Below, piece by piece: positions 35,901-48,400 of a stretch of 64,000 nucleotides of DNA; positions within the stretch are counted from its first letter, which is position 1, and each line of letters starts with the position of its first letter. The notes below the pieces were generated by a model, which saw only the letters and a list, made by a program, of their open reading frames with translations, searched no databases and had not been told where the DNA came from. This stretch comes from Haliclystus octoradiatus (Eukaryota; Cnidaria; Staurozoa; Stauromedusae; Haliclystidae), in the NCBI GenBank assembly GCA_916610825.1, contig OU744446.1, forward strand, positions 37,487,833 to 37,551,832, written 5' to 3'. The position numbers were made by a program, and so were the translations under genes.

Positions 35901-38635
35901 TAATCTAATTGCACATTACATTACTCTTGAAATCATTATCAGTGTGGTCTATTATTGATATGCTAGTGATTGTTACTTTTTGTTATTTAGATTCGATTTT
36001 ATAAGAACGGTGTATCTAATGTAAGTATGCTTTTTAAATGTTGGTTTCTAATAAACAAACATTTAATTTCTAAACATCAGTTGATTTCTAATAAAAATTA
36101 ATATTTCTTCAACAAGATGAACTAACATTTTAATAATTGATTTATGATATGGATGGATGTTTATTTGATCATAATAACATTTATATAAATACTTTCAATG
36201 ATAGTTTTAAATGTTACATGATGACGTCATCCCATAAATTCTAAAAGCTTGTTTGTTTTGGGAGACTTTATATTTACAGAACATTAGAAATACATTTGAA
36301 ATATTATAAAATATTTGAAATCAAGTTGAAATCAAATCTATTTGAATTTAAATTGTTAATTAGAAAATAAAGCGAAAGGATATATAATGCAAGGCAAGTA
36401 GCCTAGAGAAGAATAATGTATATGGTTGGTAATGATTTTAGTAAAACATCAGTTCATCATCATCATCATCATCATTCAATTTATTTAAACTCGTTTTTAA
36501 CTGTTAATTAGATACAGTTGCCAGAGATGGCATGTTTTATTAAAAATCGAGGCGTGTAAAATGACATAAGTAATATTAATAATAACTTAAAAATCTATAA
36601 ATATATTTTTTTTTTTTATAAAGCTATATATTCCACTTCTATCGTAATGATGATGTTAGGTCAATTTTCTTAAGCTGGGATCTAAGATGCTGTTTTTATC
36701 AATTTGTCTATGCCAAGAAAGCTTGTTGTATAATGCTGCTACCATGCAGTTGATAGATTTCTGGCCAAAACTTGTTCTATACGAACGTACTTAAGATATG
36801 ATATCAAAATATTGTACGATGTAATTAGGGGCTATTCCATGTTTATATCCCCAACAGATTTCTACGGCTGCAAGGAGGCTATTCTGCCTCAGGGTTTACA
36901 AAACATTAGTTGCAGCAAATGTAGGCTAACAGTCTGTTATTCTAGTCATAGTAAGAGTATTGATATTGTTTTGTTTTTAGGGTGATGCATTTGAAAGTAT
37001 TTACAATGGAACATACTACCCAGCAATTTCGCTTTACAAAAATTGTACCGTAAGCCTATATTATGTCATTGAAAATACTGTACTTTTTTATTTATATTCT
37101 ATATAAAAGTAGGTTTGCTTTCTCTTTTCCTCAATATGTTAGATATCATTGTTTAATAATTTAACCTTGTGCTATTTCATAGCCACATGCCTTTGTCTGG
37201 CATTACCTTCTGTAAATTGGCGAGAATCACAGAACTTTTCTCGGCCAACAAAAGATTCTGTGCATCCCACCGCTTAATGACTGTATTTCGTGATTCCTCA
37301 GTAAAAACTTTTTAAACATTTTAATATTAACATCAATAATAGTTGGGCTCTTATCTAGTCCACTTTTTTATTTATCTCAATACTAATGTTTACACGCCGA
37401 ACATCATAACTTGAGGCATGAAAAGTCTGATTTTATCACATTGTGATTTGTGAGAATGCTCGAGTTCTCCTTCAAATTTATATATAATTTTCTATTTGAG
37501 AACATTTTGTCTATTTTCAGATTTCAGTGAATTTTGGTCCTACATTTAAATATCCGCCAAAAGACATTGAATATGAACCAGTAAGTTGCAAATCATCAAA
37601 TTTTTTCAGACATTGATCAAGATAACTGGTTAAGCCAACAAAGCAAACTGATATCAGAATCACTAGATTTAGATCGAGTGCCATAGATCTAGTCCAATTT
37701 TACAATTCGTGATTTCTTTAAAAGCTTTCTTTAATATTTTGAGAAAATGCAGCATATATGTGCTTCATGGTCTTTGATTCTTTTGCATGACCAAATGATA
37801 AAATCACAAAACATATATATTGACAGGGTCCGACAAAAGGTTCAGCCTTCTGGAATCCTAGAGGCATTTCAACATTTTCTTCTGATTTTGTTGTTGTTGA
37901 GGTTTGATCAATAAATTATAAAATTTATCAATTTTCTTAGGAATTTTCTCTAACCTTCCGGAATCTAGGATTGTAGGATTTCTGTTTTTGTCGGACCTTT
38001 TCCTCTGCGGAAAAGTGAACAGTTCATGAACGTTAAATGGCCTCAATTTTCATGAACAGTTCATGAACCTTTACAGACAGTTCATTGAAATTTGGAGGGA
38101 TTTAACGTCCATAAACTGTTCATCAGCTCATGAACTGTTTTTCTCAGGGGTTACAGTAAACTGATTTGTAAATTGATTTTTGTCGAGCTCCATGAAAAAA
38201 AAACTACTAAAGCAAGAAACAGGAAACTATATATCGTATTTTTCTGAACACCTTTGTATGAATTTCAAATAGCCCAGAGGACCTGCCGTTTAGAATTGTG
38301 GCACTCATTTGTGTTCAGCATTAATCAATTTGCACTTATGTAAATATTTAAAAATTGTGTTCATTGATGGTTTGAACTGAATGTCATGTTTCATACCTGG
38401 CACTATAATAATTATTATTTCAAATCTCTTGATGTACTTAACCATATTCTTTTGACGGGCAACATTAAATTAGCAATCATTATTTATTATCCATTTTCAG
38501 ATGTCGAGACGTGTTCCATCGTTAGCGGTTGAGCAATGTTTGGCAGATGTTCTATTCTTAGCATGTATGGATGATGTAAAAGAAGAAGAAGTTAATTCAA
38601 CACCAAAAGTAATAAAGAAAAAAGGAGACAAATAG
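26948..38635 (+). CDS. ASH2L: ASH2L-like H3K4 methyltransferase core subunit lacking PHD/WH region, 15 exons
   Basis: Core subunit of MLL/SET1 (COMPASS) complexes that stimulates H3K4 methylation. Exons: 26948-27147, 27770-27833, 28967-29114, 30323-30400, 30705-30733, 31576-31636, 31730-31826, 32383-32447, 33044-33075, 33948-34013, 35235-35261, 35991-36020, 36981-37049, 37521-37580, 38501-38635. Total 1161 nt, 386 residues plus TAG. Visible signatures: SAKKSKG-like basic linker, [20 protein letters not shown], the SPRY domain ([99 protein letters not shown]) and the C-terminal DPY-30-binding helix [10 protein letters not shown]. Human ASH2L is 628 residues; the N-terminal zinc/winged-helix half is not found upstream. 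The start ACCATGG has an ideal context, but an acceptor-like TAG ends 7 nt before it, and the frame is open back to it, so an upstream exon is not excluded. Confidence 0.92.
28078..28260 (-). repeat. Pogo-like MITE family 1, inverted copy, ASH2L intron 2
   Basis: Starts CAGTGAAACCTGTAGG after TA and ends CAGGTTGGACTG before TA. It has small insertions relative to the 177-bp form. Confidence 0.8.
29322..29498 (+). repeat. Pogo-like MITE family 1, forward copy, ASH2L intron 3
   Basis: Starts CAGTCAAACCTCTTGTAACG after TA and ends TACAGGTTTCATTG. It has the 177-bp length of the best copies. Confidence 0.85.
30438..30587 (+). repeat. Pogo-like MITE family 1, 5'-truncated, near a splice donor
   Basis: The first end is lost. 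The sequence joins the family at GATGGCCACCTGTTTATAAT and runs to the intact end ACAGGTTTCACTG followed by TA. It starts 38 bp after ASH2L exon 4 (30400). The open frame over it is a repeat artefact. Confidence 0.8.
33159..33335 (-). repeat. Pogo-like MITE family 1, inverted copy, ASH2L intron 9
   Basis: Starts CAGTGAAACCTGTATATAAC after TA and ends AACAGATTTGACTG before TA. 177 bp. Confidence 0.88.
34014..34160. repeat. TATTATAT low-complexity tract at a splice donor
   Basis: A run of TATA/TTATAT units begins right at the donor of ASH2L exon 10 (exon ends 34013) and extends about 150 bp. The long Ile/Tyr reading frame over it is an artefact of composition. Confidence 0.85.
37824..37998. repeat. 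hAT-type MITE (CAGGGTCCGAC family), ASH2L intron 14
   Basis: Starts CAGGGTCCGACAAAAG and ends TTTTTGTCGGACC, with the subterminal TCTGGAATCCTAG motif near the start. A GTTCATGAAC MITE begins a few bases later, at about 38002. Confidence 0.8.
38002..38150. repeat. GTTCATGAAC-rich MITE, ASH2L intron 14
   Basis: Starts CCTCTGCGGAAAAGTGAACA and ends TGAACTGTTTTTCTCAGGGG. The interior carries several GTTCATGAA motifs and the AACGTTAAATGGCC core. Confidence 0.7.
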
Positions 38636-40110
38636 AAACTATTATAATTATTTATTTTTTAATGTTACAGATAAAACGGCAAATCTACAATATGTGTAGT
38701 ATTATCATCCCATAGAAAAATCAATTAATCATAGCTCAGATAAATTAAACTAGATCACATTCGTTAGCCAAAATGCTACATCCTTTAGCCAAAACGTTGT
38801 TCGAAATAAAAATGAACTATTATTCAACAACGTTTGTTATTAGATGTTTTACAAAAAAGCTTTTCTTCAGAACTATCACATGATTAGCGATAATAATCCA
38901 AAAATGTTTACTACTTTATATTCTGAATTGATATGAGATCAATCGCTATTCAATAGTTATATAGGTTAGGCCTATTTTCATTGGGATAGTAGCTCAGCTA
39001 AAATTGATTTTGAAGCACTTTATTTATATTTTGACTCACATCAGTCCAGAATATCGTTTGGAGGGATAACTTTGACTCAGATGAGTTTAATAATATGTTC
39101 CTATTATTGATTGCTTATCTACGCGGATATACTACTACACAGATTGTAAATTTGTCTCACAAATAGTGTCAAAATTCTATGAATTATATCGTAAATAAAC
39201 AATCAAGGCATATATTTCAAACTAAGATTGATGGTAGATAAAGTTAATATTTTGTTTAAGAGAAAATACAGCTAACAAGTAGGCTAAAAGGCTTAGCATT
39301 GTATATTTAAGGTCCCATTGCAAGCTATTGAGCTTATATTAACTTACTTTAGAAGATATGAGTATTTTACAATTTCTAAATTTAATAGTAGATATGTAGG
39401 CTATGCTTTTTCTACAAATAGATGATTTCAAGTGAAATATATACGTAGCATAAATTTATTTTATTTTAAAATACATAATCCAACTTATACAAATCGTATC
39501 TATTCTTTGTCTATTGTGCATATAATTATCATAACAATTACCAAATATATTACCGGTATGTATATTATATGTCATAATACCGTAGTATAAATAATTTTTC
39601 ATTCCAATCCATTTTCAGTTATATTCAAAGAAAAGGTCAAAAGCAGCAGTTCTGTAATTTTATTCTGAACAACAACGTAAAATTACAGAATTGTTGCTTC
39701 TGACTTTTTCTTTGAAGATAACTAACAAATGACTTCTTATACAAATTTGCATTTATAACCTGAAGTAATAAATGTTGTTATATCCCCTCTGAGGGCCTCT
39801 AGGGGATATTATCCCCAGCAATAATGCAATTTACAATTGGATGAATATCCTTATAACTCTGTTTATAAGTAAAAGCCATTATTAAAATGCTGGTGTGCAA
39901 TAAACAGATACACTGTAGCAAAGTTTAGCGATTGCAAGCAGCCAAAATAAAAAATGTCCTTGCATACCTTAGACTGGTTCAAATAATCCCATTACTGTTA
40001 CAGTACTCCAAACATTTTTAGACGTATACCTATATCATACAATTGTACATCTTAATTTATGGTAGCTTTCAATTCTTTTGCAATTACTTGATTGAGTTTT
40101 GCTTTGTATC
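38636..40110. other. Spacer between convergent ASH2L and BET1L
   Basis: No gene is seen. An AATAAA at 38805-38810, 170 nt after the ASH2L stop, is a likely poly(A) signal. TTTATT at about 39658-39663 would be AATAAA for BET1L on the minus strand, although it lies inside the hairpin at 39620-39720. A short palindrome, TATCCCCT...AGGGGATA, lies at about 39783-39812. Confidence 0.5.
39620..39720 (+). other. Long hairpin, 43-nt arms and 15-nt loop
   Basis: Arms 39620-39662 and 39678-39720 are near-perfect reverse complements, with the loop at 39663-39677. Most differences between the arms are transitions that give G-U pairs if the plus strand is transcribed, so the plus-strand RNA would fold almost without interruption. 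It could be a pre-miRNA-like structure or a very short palindromic MITE. It has no coding potential. Confidence 0.6.
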
Positions 40111-41666
40111 TTACACCTTCATGTATTTTCCAAGTCCATAATATGCCACAAGGAATAATCCCACTAGAATTAATATTAAATAACACATTGCTTTACGATT
40201 AGATTTACCCGCTGCTACCATATTTGATAGTCGATTAACGCTGCTACCTAGTAATCCTGCAGCTGAACTAAAATCATCATCCATTCCACTGACGTATTTG
40301 TTTTGGTATTTTGCTTCTGCTTCTATATCAACTGCAATCTGAAAATTAAGAATCAGAGAAAAAATATTTAACGGTCCTTAGTGGCATCCCTGTAGGCAAT
40401 TTTGAACACCAGATATCTACCCCAATTTTATGCCACGCCAAAAAATCATCATTTAAAATATGCCAACAAATGTTTAAAAAGTCAGCGCTGCAATTTACAC
40501 TAGATATATCATACATGGAATCCACTGTTGCCAAGAGAAATTCGTTCTGACAAGAATCCATTTAGTTTATTTCAGAAACCTTCTTAATTCTCCTTCAAAG
40601 TTGTACGTCTAGCCTATTCTGTACAATTTTTTTTTCTTTTACTTGAATTTTTGAATTCTCAATAGGGTAGTCTATATTCCACATTTATATAACTAACTTC
40701 AACTAGCTCAGTCAAAACATTATTACTGTACTGTCACTTATCTAGAAACTTGACTAACAGTATAAGCCTATCTTTTCTAAGGAAGGCATTTGAATATGAT
40801 ATTGTTAAAATTCCACTGATTATAAATAAGCATAACACTTGTGCCAGACTGAAAAGTTTTCTGTGCGCGCCTGAGATCTCAGGCGCGCAGCAGACTTTCC
40901 AACGTAGGATTTCAACTAAACTTGATTGAATCTCAGGCTTGCAAATTGCAATATTTTCAGTCTGGCCTTGTGTTATTCTTGTTGGCAAATCAAACAAATA
41001 ACAAAACAAATGTTGGTCAGAATTTTATTTTGAAATCTTATATTTTGATCAATTCTCTATCTGCTATCACAGTCATCCTTGATAGACACAATTCATTTTT
41101 GTTGGCCTCAAATATTCTCAGAGTGTCTGACAAGAAATTGTTGTGACATTGGTTTTTGAGATAGATTGGGATGCAAAGGCAAAGGAGAGATAGATATATA
41201 ATTCAAGTTTTTCTGTGAAGGATACACTTTTTTATGAGAACCAGTAAATTTTGGCTGAGGCTAATCTCAGGATTCTCAGCTGATGAGTTTATATTCTGCC
41301 AGCAATCAAAATCATCAGCATGTTAAAGCGGCGACGAGAAAAGAGTTTTATAACTATCAGCTAAACACAACGCTTATAAACATTATTATGAGGACTATTC
41401 GGTCCGTAAGTTTAAAACTGAAGTAAGAGGAAACTATAATTACATTTTTCAAAGTTGAAATTTTACTTGAAAGACTTCCAACCATTCGATTGTTTTCTTC
41501 TTCCATCAATGTCTCGGTCATTTTTTGGTAATTTCCACGGTTATCTGATGACCCTATCACAAACAAACAACATTATTAAATCAAAAATCATTATATCATT
41601 GCAATAAATATGTTGTATAATACATAGCAACTTTTTACCCTTCATGTCTGATCTCCACGTCGCCAT
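40111..41666 (-). CDS. BET1L: BET1L (GS15), Golgi Qc-SNARE, 3 exons
   Basis: Tail-anchored SNARE for retrograde traffic within and into the Golgi, acting with syntaxin-5, GOS28 and Ykt6. Exons in transcript order: 41666-41639, 41553-41444, 40338-40111; 366 nt, 121 residues plus TAA. The start MATWRSDMKG resembles the vertebrate start. The SNARE motif spans about residues 20-90 (MEEENNRMVGSLSSKISTLK, NIAVDIEAEAKYQNKYVSGM, DDDFSSAAGLLGSSVNRLSN). A C-terminal anchor of about 20 hydrophobic residues (YLILILVGLFLVAYYGLG) precedes a short lumenal end, KYMKV. I chose BET1L over BET1 because of the N-terminal start, the YQNKYVSGMDDDF block and the RK before the anchor. It lies 825 bp downstream of JMJD6 on the same strand. 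Intron 2 holds a small MITE with a 26-bp perfect palindrome. Confidence 0.93.
40843..40966. repeat. Small MITE with a 26-bp perfect GC-rich palindrome
   Basis: The inverted ends are GCCAGACTGAAAA and TTTTCAGTCTGGC. Inside, 40864-40889 is a perfect palindrome centred on GAGATCTC with GCGCGC outer arms. A second, left-truncated copy lies at about 60690-60777 and shares CAGGCGCGCAGCAGACTTTC. It lies in BET1L intron 2. Confidence 0.75.
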
Positions 41667-42490
41667 TGTTGATGTTTCAAAATGACCAGTCTCTCTTTAT
41701 TCTTTAGCCTCATTCTCAAAACAGCCTGTTTGTAGATTGAAATACATTTGTTTGCCACTATATAAAAATCGGATTGTAATCGGATCAAACGATTAACTGC
41801 AGAGGATTTGGTCCGGTAAGAACAAATTTTAAGGAATTTGAAAGCAATACATGCCATTAATCTTTTTGAAACTAAGGCTAGGATGAAGGTAGGGTTATAT
41901 ATTTGTTTGATTAATTATACTGTGCTTTTAATAATTACATAACATCTGAGCGATAATCTACAGAATCAATAAATATTTATAGTAGCTCAAATTGGTTTTA
42001 GGTTTTCCTCATCTTGAATATTAAAAGTTATATTTAATATATTTGTATCAATAAGAACTAATTATAAGAACGCAAAGTGATATCATCTCTGACAAGCATA
42101 TTAAATTCAATAAAACATTTTGAAAATGGCAGAAAGAGAAGAATATAAAGGCACAAAACAAAATACATTTTGCACCGCAGCATCTCAAACAAACTCATTT
42201 CGATTTCAAATTTTACCACATGAAGTATTTTATCATACTTTAAATATGCAAAATAAAAATCACGTTTATTATTCAAAAATGTGTCTACTATCCTACTATG
42301 CCATCATTGCATTACAATGAAGAAGTATCATATTCTAATATATATATAATCTGGCATATGAGCATCATATTCTATTATATTTATACTTTTATATAGTCTG
42401 GCATGTGTAGCTATCTTATGTAGGCCTAATCTGGTAAATGAAAGATCATATGATAATCATGGTTTAATTTGAAACAGCGTCGTCGTTGTA
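41667..42490. other. Spacer between JMJD6 3' end and BET1L start
   Basis: No gene is seen. It must contain the JMJD6 3' UTR (minus strand) and the BET1L promoter. It is AT-rich, with no clear repeat family except one TAGGCCTA palindrome at 42421. Confidence 0.5.
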
Positions 42491-45400
42491 TTAATAATTA
42501 TGATTTGAATGATTTGTGTGGTCTTTGCGTTTTTGTTTTGTTGTTCTACCATGTGATAAATGATGATCTTTTATCGTTCCATTTGTATGTTCCGTGCCGT
42601 TAGTACTTCGTTTTCTGAAACAAAAAGCAGAAACAAATATAGTAAAATGGAAATCAAATTTGAAAATTATGAATCATCAGGCAATAAGCATACGTAATCA
42701 TTTGTTTTTGAGTTCAATTTGGAATACAGTAAAACCTGTTATAACGGTCACCTCTATATAACAATCACCTGTCTATTGTGGTCACTCTTGTATTGTATAA
42801 AATAAAATAGTATTTTCTATTGAATCAACCGTGCATATAGAGGCCACCTGCGTATAGTGGTCAATTTATCTACCTCTCATAGCTGGCTGTTATATACAGG
42901 TTTCATTGTACTTTGCATCAAGTGAGTGTTTCAAAAAGTTACGGGAAAATGCAATTTGAAACTTTTTTTGAAATTTTTTCTTAGCTCAATAGTTCTATGA
43001 ATCAATCATTATTTTACCTCACAGTTGTTTGGATTAATTATGACCTATTGCACTTCCACTAAAAAACTAAAAAGCTGTTTTCTTATCATGTAATAATTAA
43101 AAAACATGTTAAATTCGACAATTTGATACAAAACATTTTCCTCTGACTTTTTAAAATGAGTACCAAATTAACGTTTGAAGTTGGTGTTACATGGGAAAAA
43201 CGTTATTTTTTGGGGACGAGGCTGTGACTTAGATGTTCTAGTCACGCATGCTTTCGAAAAGCTTTTCAGATTTATAAAAAAAATTGCTCTTTTTCCGTGA
43301 AATTTCGGACCCATTTTAAAAAATCACAGGAAAACATTTTCTATTAAATTAACGAGTTTTAAATGTTTTTAGCTAATCTAGTTTTCCTGAACATTTTCAC
43401 AAACTGTTTGTTAAAATTGAGTTATTCCACGTTTGTGAACTATTTTCAGTCTCAAGAAAGTTTAAAACTTTCATGTTGTGTACGAAATACAATGCAAATA
43501 TATTACGGTATTTAATAGTTTATAACAGTAGATAATAAACTACCGTAGTTGTCTTGGTACAGTGAAACCTGTATATAGCAGCCAGCTATTAGAGGTTGAT
43601 AATTGACCACTATATGTAGGTGGCCTTTATATACAGGTTTGATTCAATAGAAAAAATTACTTTAAACATTGCCAGTGGCCACTATAGATAGGTGGCCACT
43701 GTATAGACGTGACCGTTATAACGGGTTTGACTGTACCTGTTTAAGATATTTTAGTTTACCTTTTATTTCGATTTGAATGCTTATCCTTGTCACGTTCTTT
43801 ATCGCTATCTGATGCAGAATCAGATTCTGTCCCTGAGCTAGAACTAGACGATGACGACGAACTACTTGATGAACACGATGAACTTGAATCGGATGCAACG
43901 CCAGTATGTTCCTCTAAATCAACACGTTTAGCGAGCTCAGCAATCTCAGGTCGATGTTTCTGGAAATAGAAATATGTAAACTGAAAATTTAAATAATTCT
44001 TACATTCAAAATTTTTCATTTTACCGCAGGGTCTTGAGTTCAATCCCTTGTAGAAGCAGCACTATTGGAGTTGGCAGCAGGTAGGACATCTGGCCCTTAA
44101 ACTCACATACGTTCCAAGAATACTAACCAATTACCCATCCATACCGTTGAAAAAAGCTACTAGCTTACCTGGTGTGTAATGAAATGAATAAACCCCCCAA
44201 AAAATAAAATTTTGTGGCTCTAGAAATTGATTTAGGATCCTGTTTTAATCCTGATCCTGTTTAGGGTCCAGCTTCAGGATTCCTCTGCTAACTGATATAT
44301 AATAATATAATAATAATATTACATGTTCAATCATATATATTTGTGTTTAACAGTCACCTTGTAACATAAGTAGTGCTTGTTTGTTGAGGGACATACTGTA
44401 ACGGATTTACAGACATATAAATAACATGTGTGCACTGACAAGGAATTGAACCCTGGTCTCCTGAACAATGCACCGTCACTCTACCACTGAGCTAGCAATC
44501 CACATATGAGTGATTGAGTTATTCCACTACAAAACTGTTACAATCAGTTATGTAGAAAACACCTGCTACCAAAATGACATCATGGTCAATCTTACCTTGA
44601 AAACCTTCAGCCATTTTTCAGAAAGTTTTGGCCGCCCTCTAAAAGAAATAAATAAAATAAAGCTAGTTAAAAAATAGAGTGTCTGGATATATTGCAGAGT
44701 TGTGACTATTGTCAATGTTTTTCAATGTACAGTCAAACCTGTTATAACGGTCATCTCTATAAAACGGCCACCTGTCTATAGTGGTCACTCTTGCAATGTC
44801 TAAAATAAAATTTTCTATTAAATCAAACCTGTATATAAAGGCCACCTGTCTATAATGGACAATTTATCTACCTCTCGTAGCTGGCCGTTATATACAGGTT
44901 TCACTGTAATCATTAATTATTAATAACCCAAAACATTATGGAGAACACCAACAACTTGACAATTTTTAAATCGTGTACGATGATTACTTTTATTGAACAC
45001 CTCAGATTGTATTATCTCCACAAGCATTGGAATTTGAACTGAATAGGATTCATTTTAAATGGATTGACTCAATTATACAGAATCAATATGATATTGTACA
45101 GTATAAGGAGGATTAGCTCAGATGGCAGAGCAACCGAACTTCAGACCAGATCATATCTGATCAACTGTGGTTCAAATCCCCCGAAGGTCAACTCAGCCTT
45201 GACTTTATCTGAAACATCAAATGAGTACCATCTAAGGATGGCAGATGGAATGGTCCAGAGGGAATTGCATTGTGAGTAGTTGCGGCGCATCGTTGTGCAT
45301 TGACAATTGAGACCTACCTGCCATGAAATCTGTTGAAATTGATCTGCAGTGTCGCGGCTGAGATCAACAAAGAGCGTTTAAAATCATTGCTCTCAGTATT

Positions 45401-48400
45401 CATTGTCTACATTACTTTATTTTATGAGATGTAGATAAATTGATCACTATAAACAGGTGGCCTTTATAAACAGGATTGATTCGATAGAAAATGTTTTAAA
45501 CATTGCAAGAATGATCATTATAGTAGGCTAGACAGGTGGATGCCGTATAGAGGTGATTGTTATAACTATAAGAGGTTTGACTGTAGTGGATGAGATAAGC
45601 AACAAAGCAGAGAGCAAATTACGATTTTAAGTTGAATTCAAGTTTATGTTTGGACACGGGACATGGTAACATTTTAGTTTGTTTCGATTCGAGGGAAAGA
45701 CAATCAAGTTGACTTTGATATCAAATTAATGTCAACTAATACCTTGCAAGTAATTTGGAAGCCATAGTATATACATATTATTCGATCAAACTTGATTAAT
45801 TATTGCTTATAGTCTCCTGCTGTTTCATAACCCAATATAAAGCTGATTTCCATTTTACATTCATAACCACGGTCCGACACAAGGTTCAGCTTTCTAGAAT
45901 CTTCTAGAGGCATTTCAATATTTTCTTCTCAATTGTTTTGTTGGGGTTTGACCAATAAATCATAAAATTATCAATTTTCTTCTGAATTTTCTCTAGCTCT
46001 CCGATTCTAGGATTCAAAGATTCCTACTTTTGTCGAACCCTGACCTGTCATAACACAAATTGTATCCCCACTTGCACTTCATCTGTTCCACACGGAGGGG
46101 GTAATATAAGCAACTTCAAATGTAACCTTATAAAGGTTAAGTTACCTGCATGTCTTGTGCCAAACAATTGGAAAATTTGTAGGTGAACAGAAGTTCTGAG
46201 TGACAGCGATTGTGGTATCAATATTTATGACAACATGCCACCACCCACCTGGTACAAACACAGTTTCACCAGGTTTTTGTAGGATTTCAAGCTGAAACAA
46301 ATATCAACATGGTCAATGCGTCAGGGTTATTACTAGAATAGGCCAAGGGAGATTAGGCAGAAGACAATTTACAATTAGATTATGTTTTCAATACAATATG
46401 AACCAGAAAGGTTATGAGTTTAGCTCAGTCATGGTTGTAGTGTAGAATTTAGTAAAGTCTGTCTTATATTAGGCCTAGTGGCGCCTGGTCAGGGAATTGG
46501 ATCTCGGCCCACAGGGTCTTTGGTTCAATCCTTTGTAGAAGTTCTACCGGTCGGCATCAGGAAAGTCATCTGGCCATTAAACTCACATAAACACCAAAAA
46601 TAATACTTTAAACCACCAACCCAACCACCTCTGTGAAAAAAAGCTACTAGCTTACTTGAGTGATCACAGTCCCATTTACTTTGATATGCTGCATTTTGAC
46701 AAGTTGTCAGTTGTCATTTACAGCGCCGGATTAACATTTCAGGGCCCCTAAGCACTCTCTCTCCAAAGGGCCCTAAAATGGCGTGGCAAACATAGAATTA
46801 GCCTCACTTTCAAGTTATCATCTCAGTTTGAATTTTCATAGTCGCCATTTTATTTTTGTCCGAAGAAAAACGATTCACGCAAAAATAAAATGTTGTTATT
46901 GCAGTGGTAGACAGGCGCGGATCCAAGGGGGGGCAAAAGGTGCTTGAGCACCAGTCAGATTTTCAAAGCTGTGATGTTGCCGCAATGACGTAATTTAATA
47001 TTGCCATAGAAACAGAAGGATTTCAATGATATTGCGTTTGCCATATTTTGCTGCTGATAGCAGTCCCGAACTCTCTCAGTGAACGATTTCATTGGATCAA
47101 TGATTCAAAGCAATCTTCCAATCAGCAACAAGGGCTGAGCACCCCTGGAAATCTAAAAGCCAATCGTATGTCGTCTTTGAGCACCAGTCAGAACAATCAA
47201 CATTCCATTCTCGCTTTCGCCCAATCGTTTCAACCAATCATATTCTCTAAATTAGGAATCTCAGGAATTTGAGCACCAGTGAGCACCAGTGAGGACCTCC
47301 ATTGCTTTTTTTAGTGCTAGAATTAGAATGACGTCAAATAATCAAGTACAATACAAAGTCCGACTGTGTTGTTCTCAACTTCCTGTTAACTTATCAAGTC
47401 TAATCAAGTCAAGTTGTTATGCCTTCCACTTTTGCAAGCATGGCGTCTAGGAAAGCTTAACATTATCTTGCTGCGCTATTACAGAATCTGCTCTATATTG
47501 ACAATTTAACATGTAATTTAAAGAAGAAAGTTCCAGTCGACAAAGCTAGCTGATTGAAGACTTATTATCAACATTTCAATGTAAAAAATCAGCACAAGGA
47601 AACAAGAAGTTTGAGAAATGTAAATAAAATTCGCAGAATTGCAAGAAGAACTCATTTTCCTATCAAAAATTGGAAGCGCTATTGCATGCATTATCACAAG
47701 AGGTTAGTAGATTAAAAGTTAGTAGTCTTTATTTTGGCTTTAAATTCACTGGTTTCAATATTTTATTGTAGCTGAGTACCGTATGTTTGAGATCTGTATT
47801 TACATATTTTGGTTGTGGATCCTCTTCTCGTTTCCAACAAAGGCCGTTAAGGCCTGATAAATAGGCCTACTTCTACAGGCCTAATAAATTATTGTATAAT
47901 ACTATCCATTTAGTTTCAGCACACATATTCAGATGATCTTACGATAACACATTGACATAATTCCAGCCTGAATGAATAATGATTGGCTGCAAACCCTTCC
48001 ATTTGCGCCGCTGTCGCCTGTTGGTATACCCAGCCCAGGGTAGGGGCTAGGGCTTGCTGTCTTGCTGATATCTAGTGACAGGGAAAATACATCTGTTTTC
48101 CATTCCTTTTTTGTAGAACGTCTATTGATGTTGATGGATTGCCCCTATAATTCATTTGTGTACATGCATTCAAAACCTTTTATAAATGGATGTAATAACT
48201 ACAATTTTAAACATCACAAGATTCATATAACTTTTTGTTTTACAATTATTACTACTGATTATGTCTAAATAGTTTATTTGAATTTAACTAGTTGTTAATT
48301 ATTTCGCATTTGAAACGTTTTATTCATAATGTATACTGTATAGACTGTCTGAGTGCATGCAGATCTAATTAAGCACAAGGTGTTTTTATTTTCAATAAAA

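Noticed and set aside
43787..43969. Acidic plus-strand frame opposite JMJD6 exon 8
   Set aside because: It is the antisense of the poly-serine and Asp/Lys-rich exon.
47048..47272. Coding gene inside the inner hAT element
   Set aside because: A short frame with no transposase motif. The element is too decayed or deleted to be autonomous.
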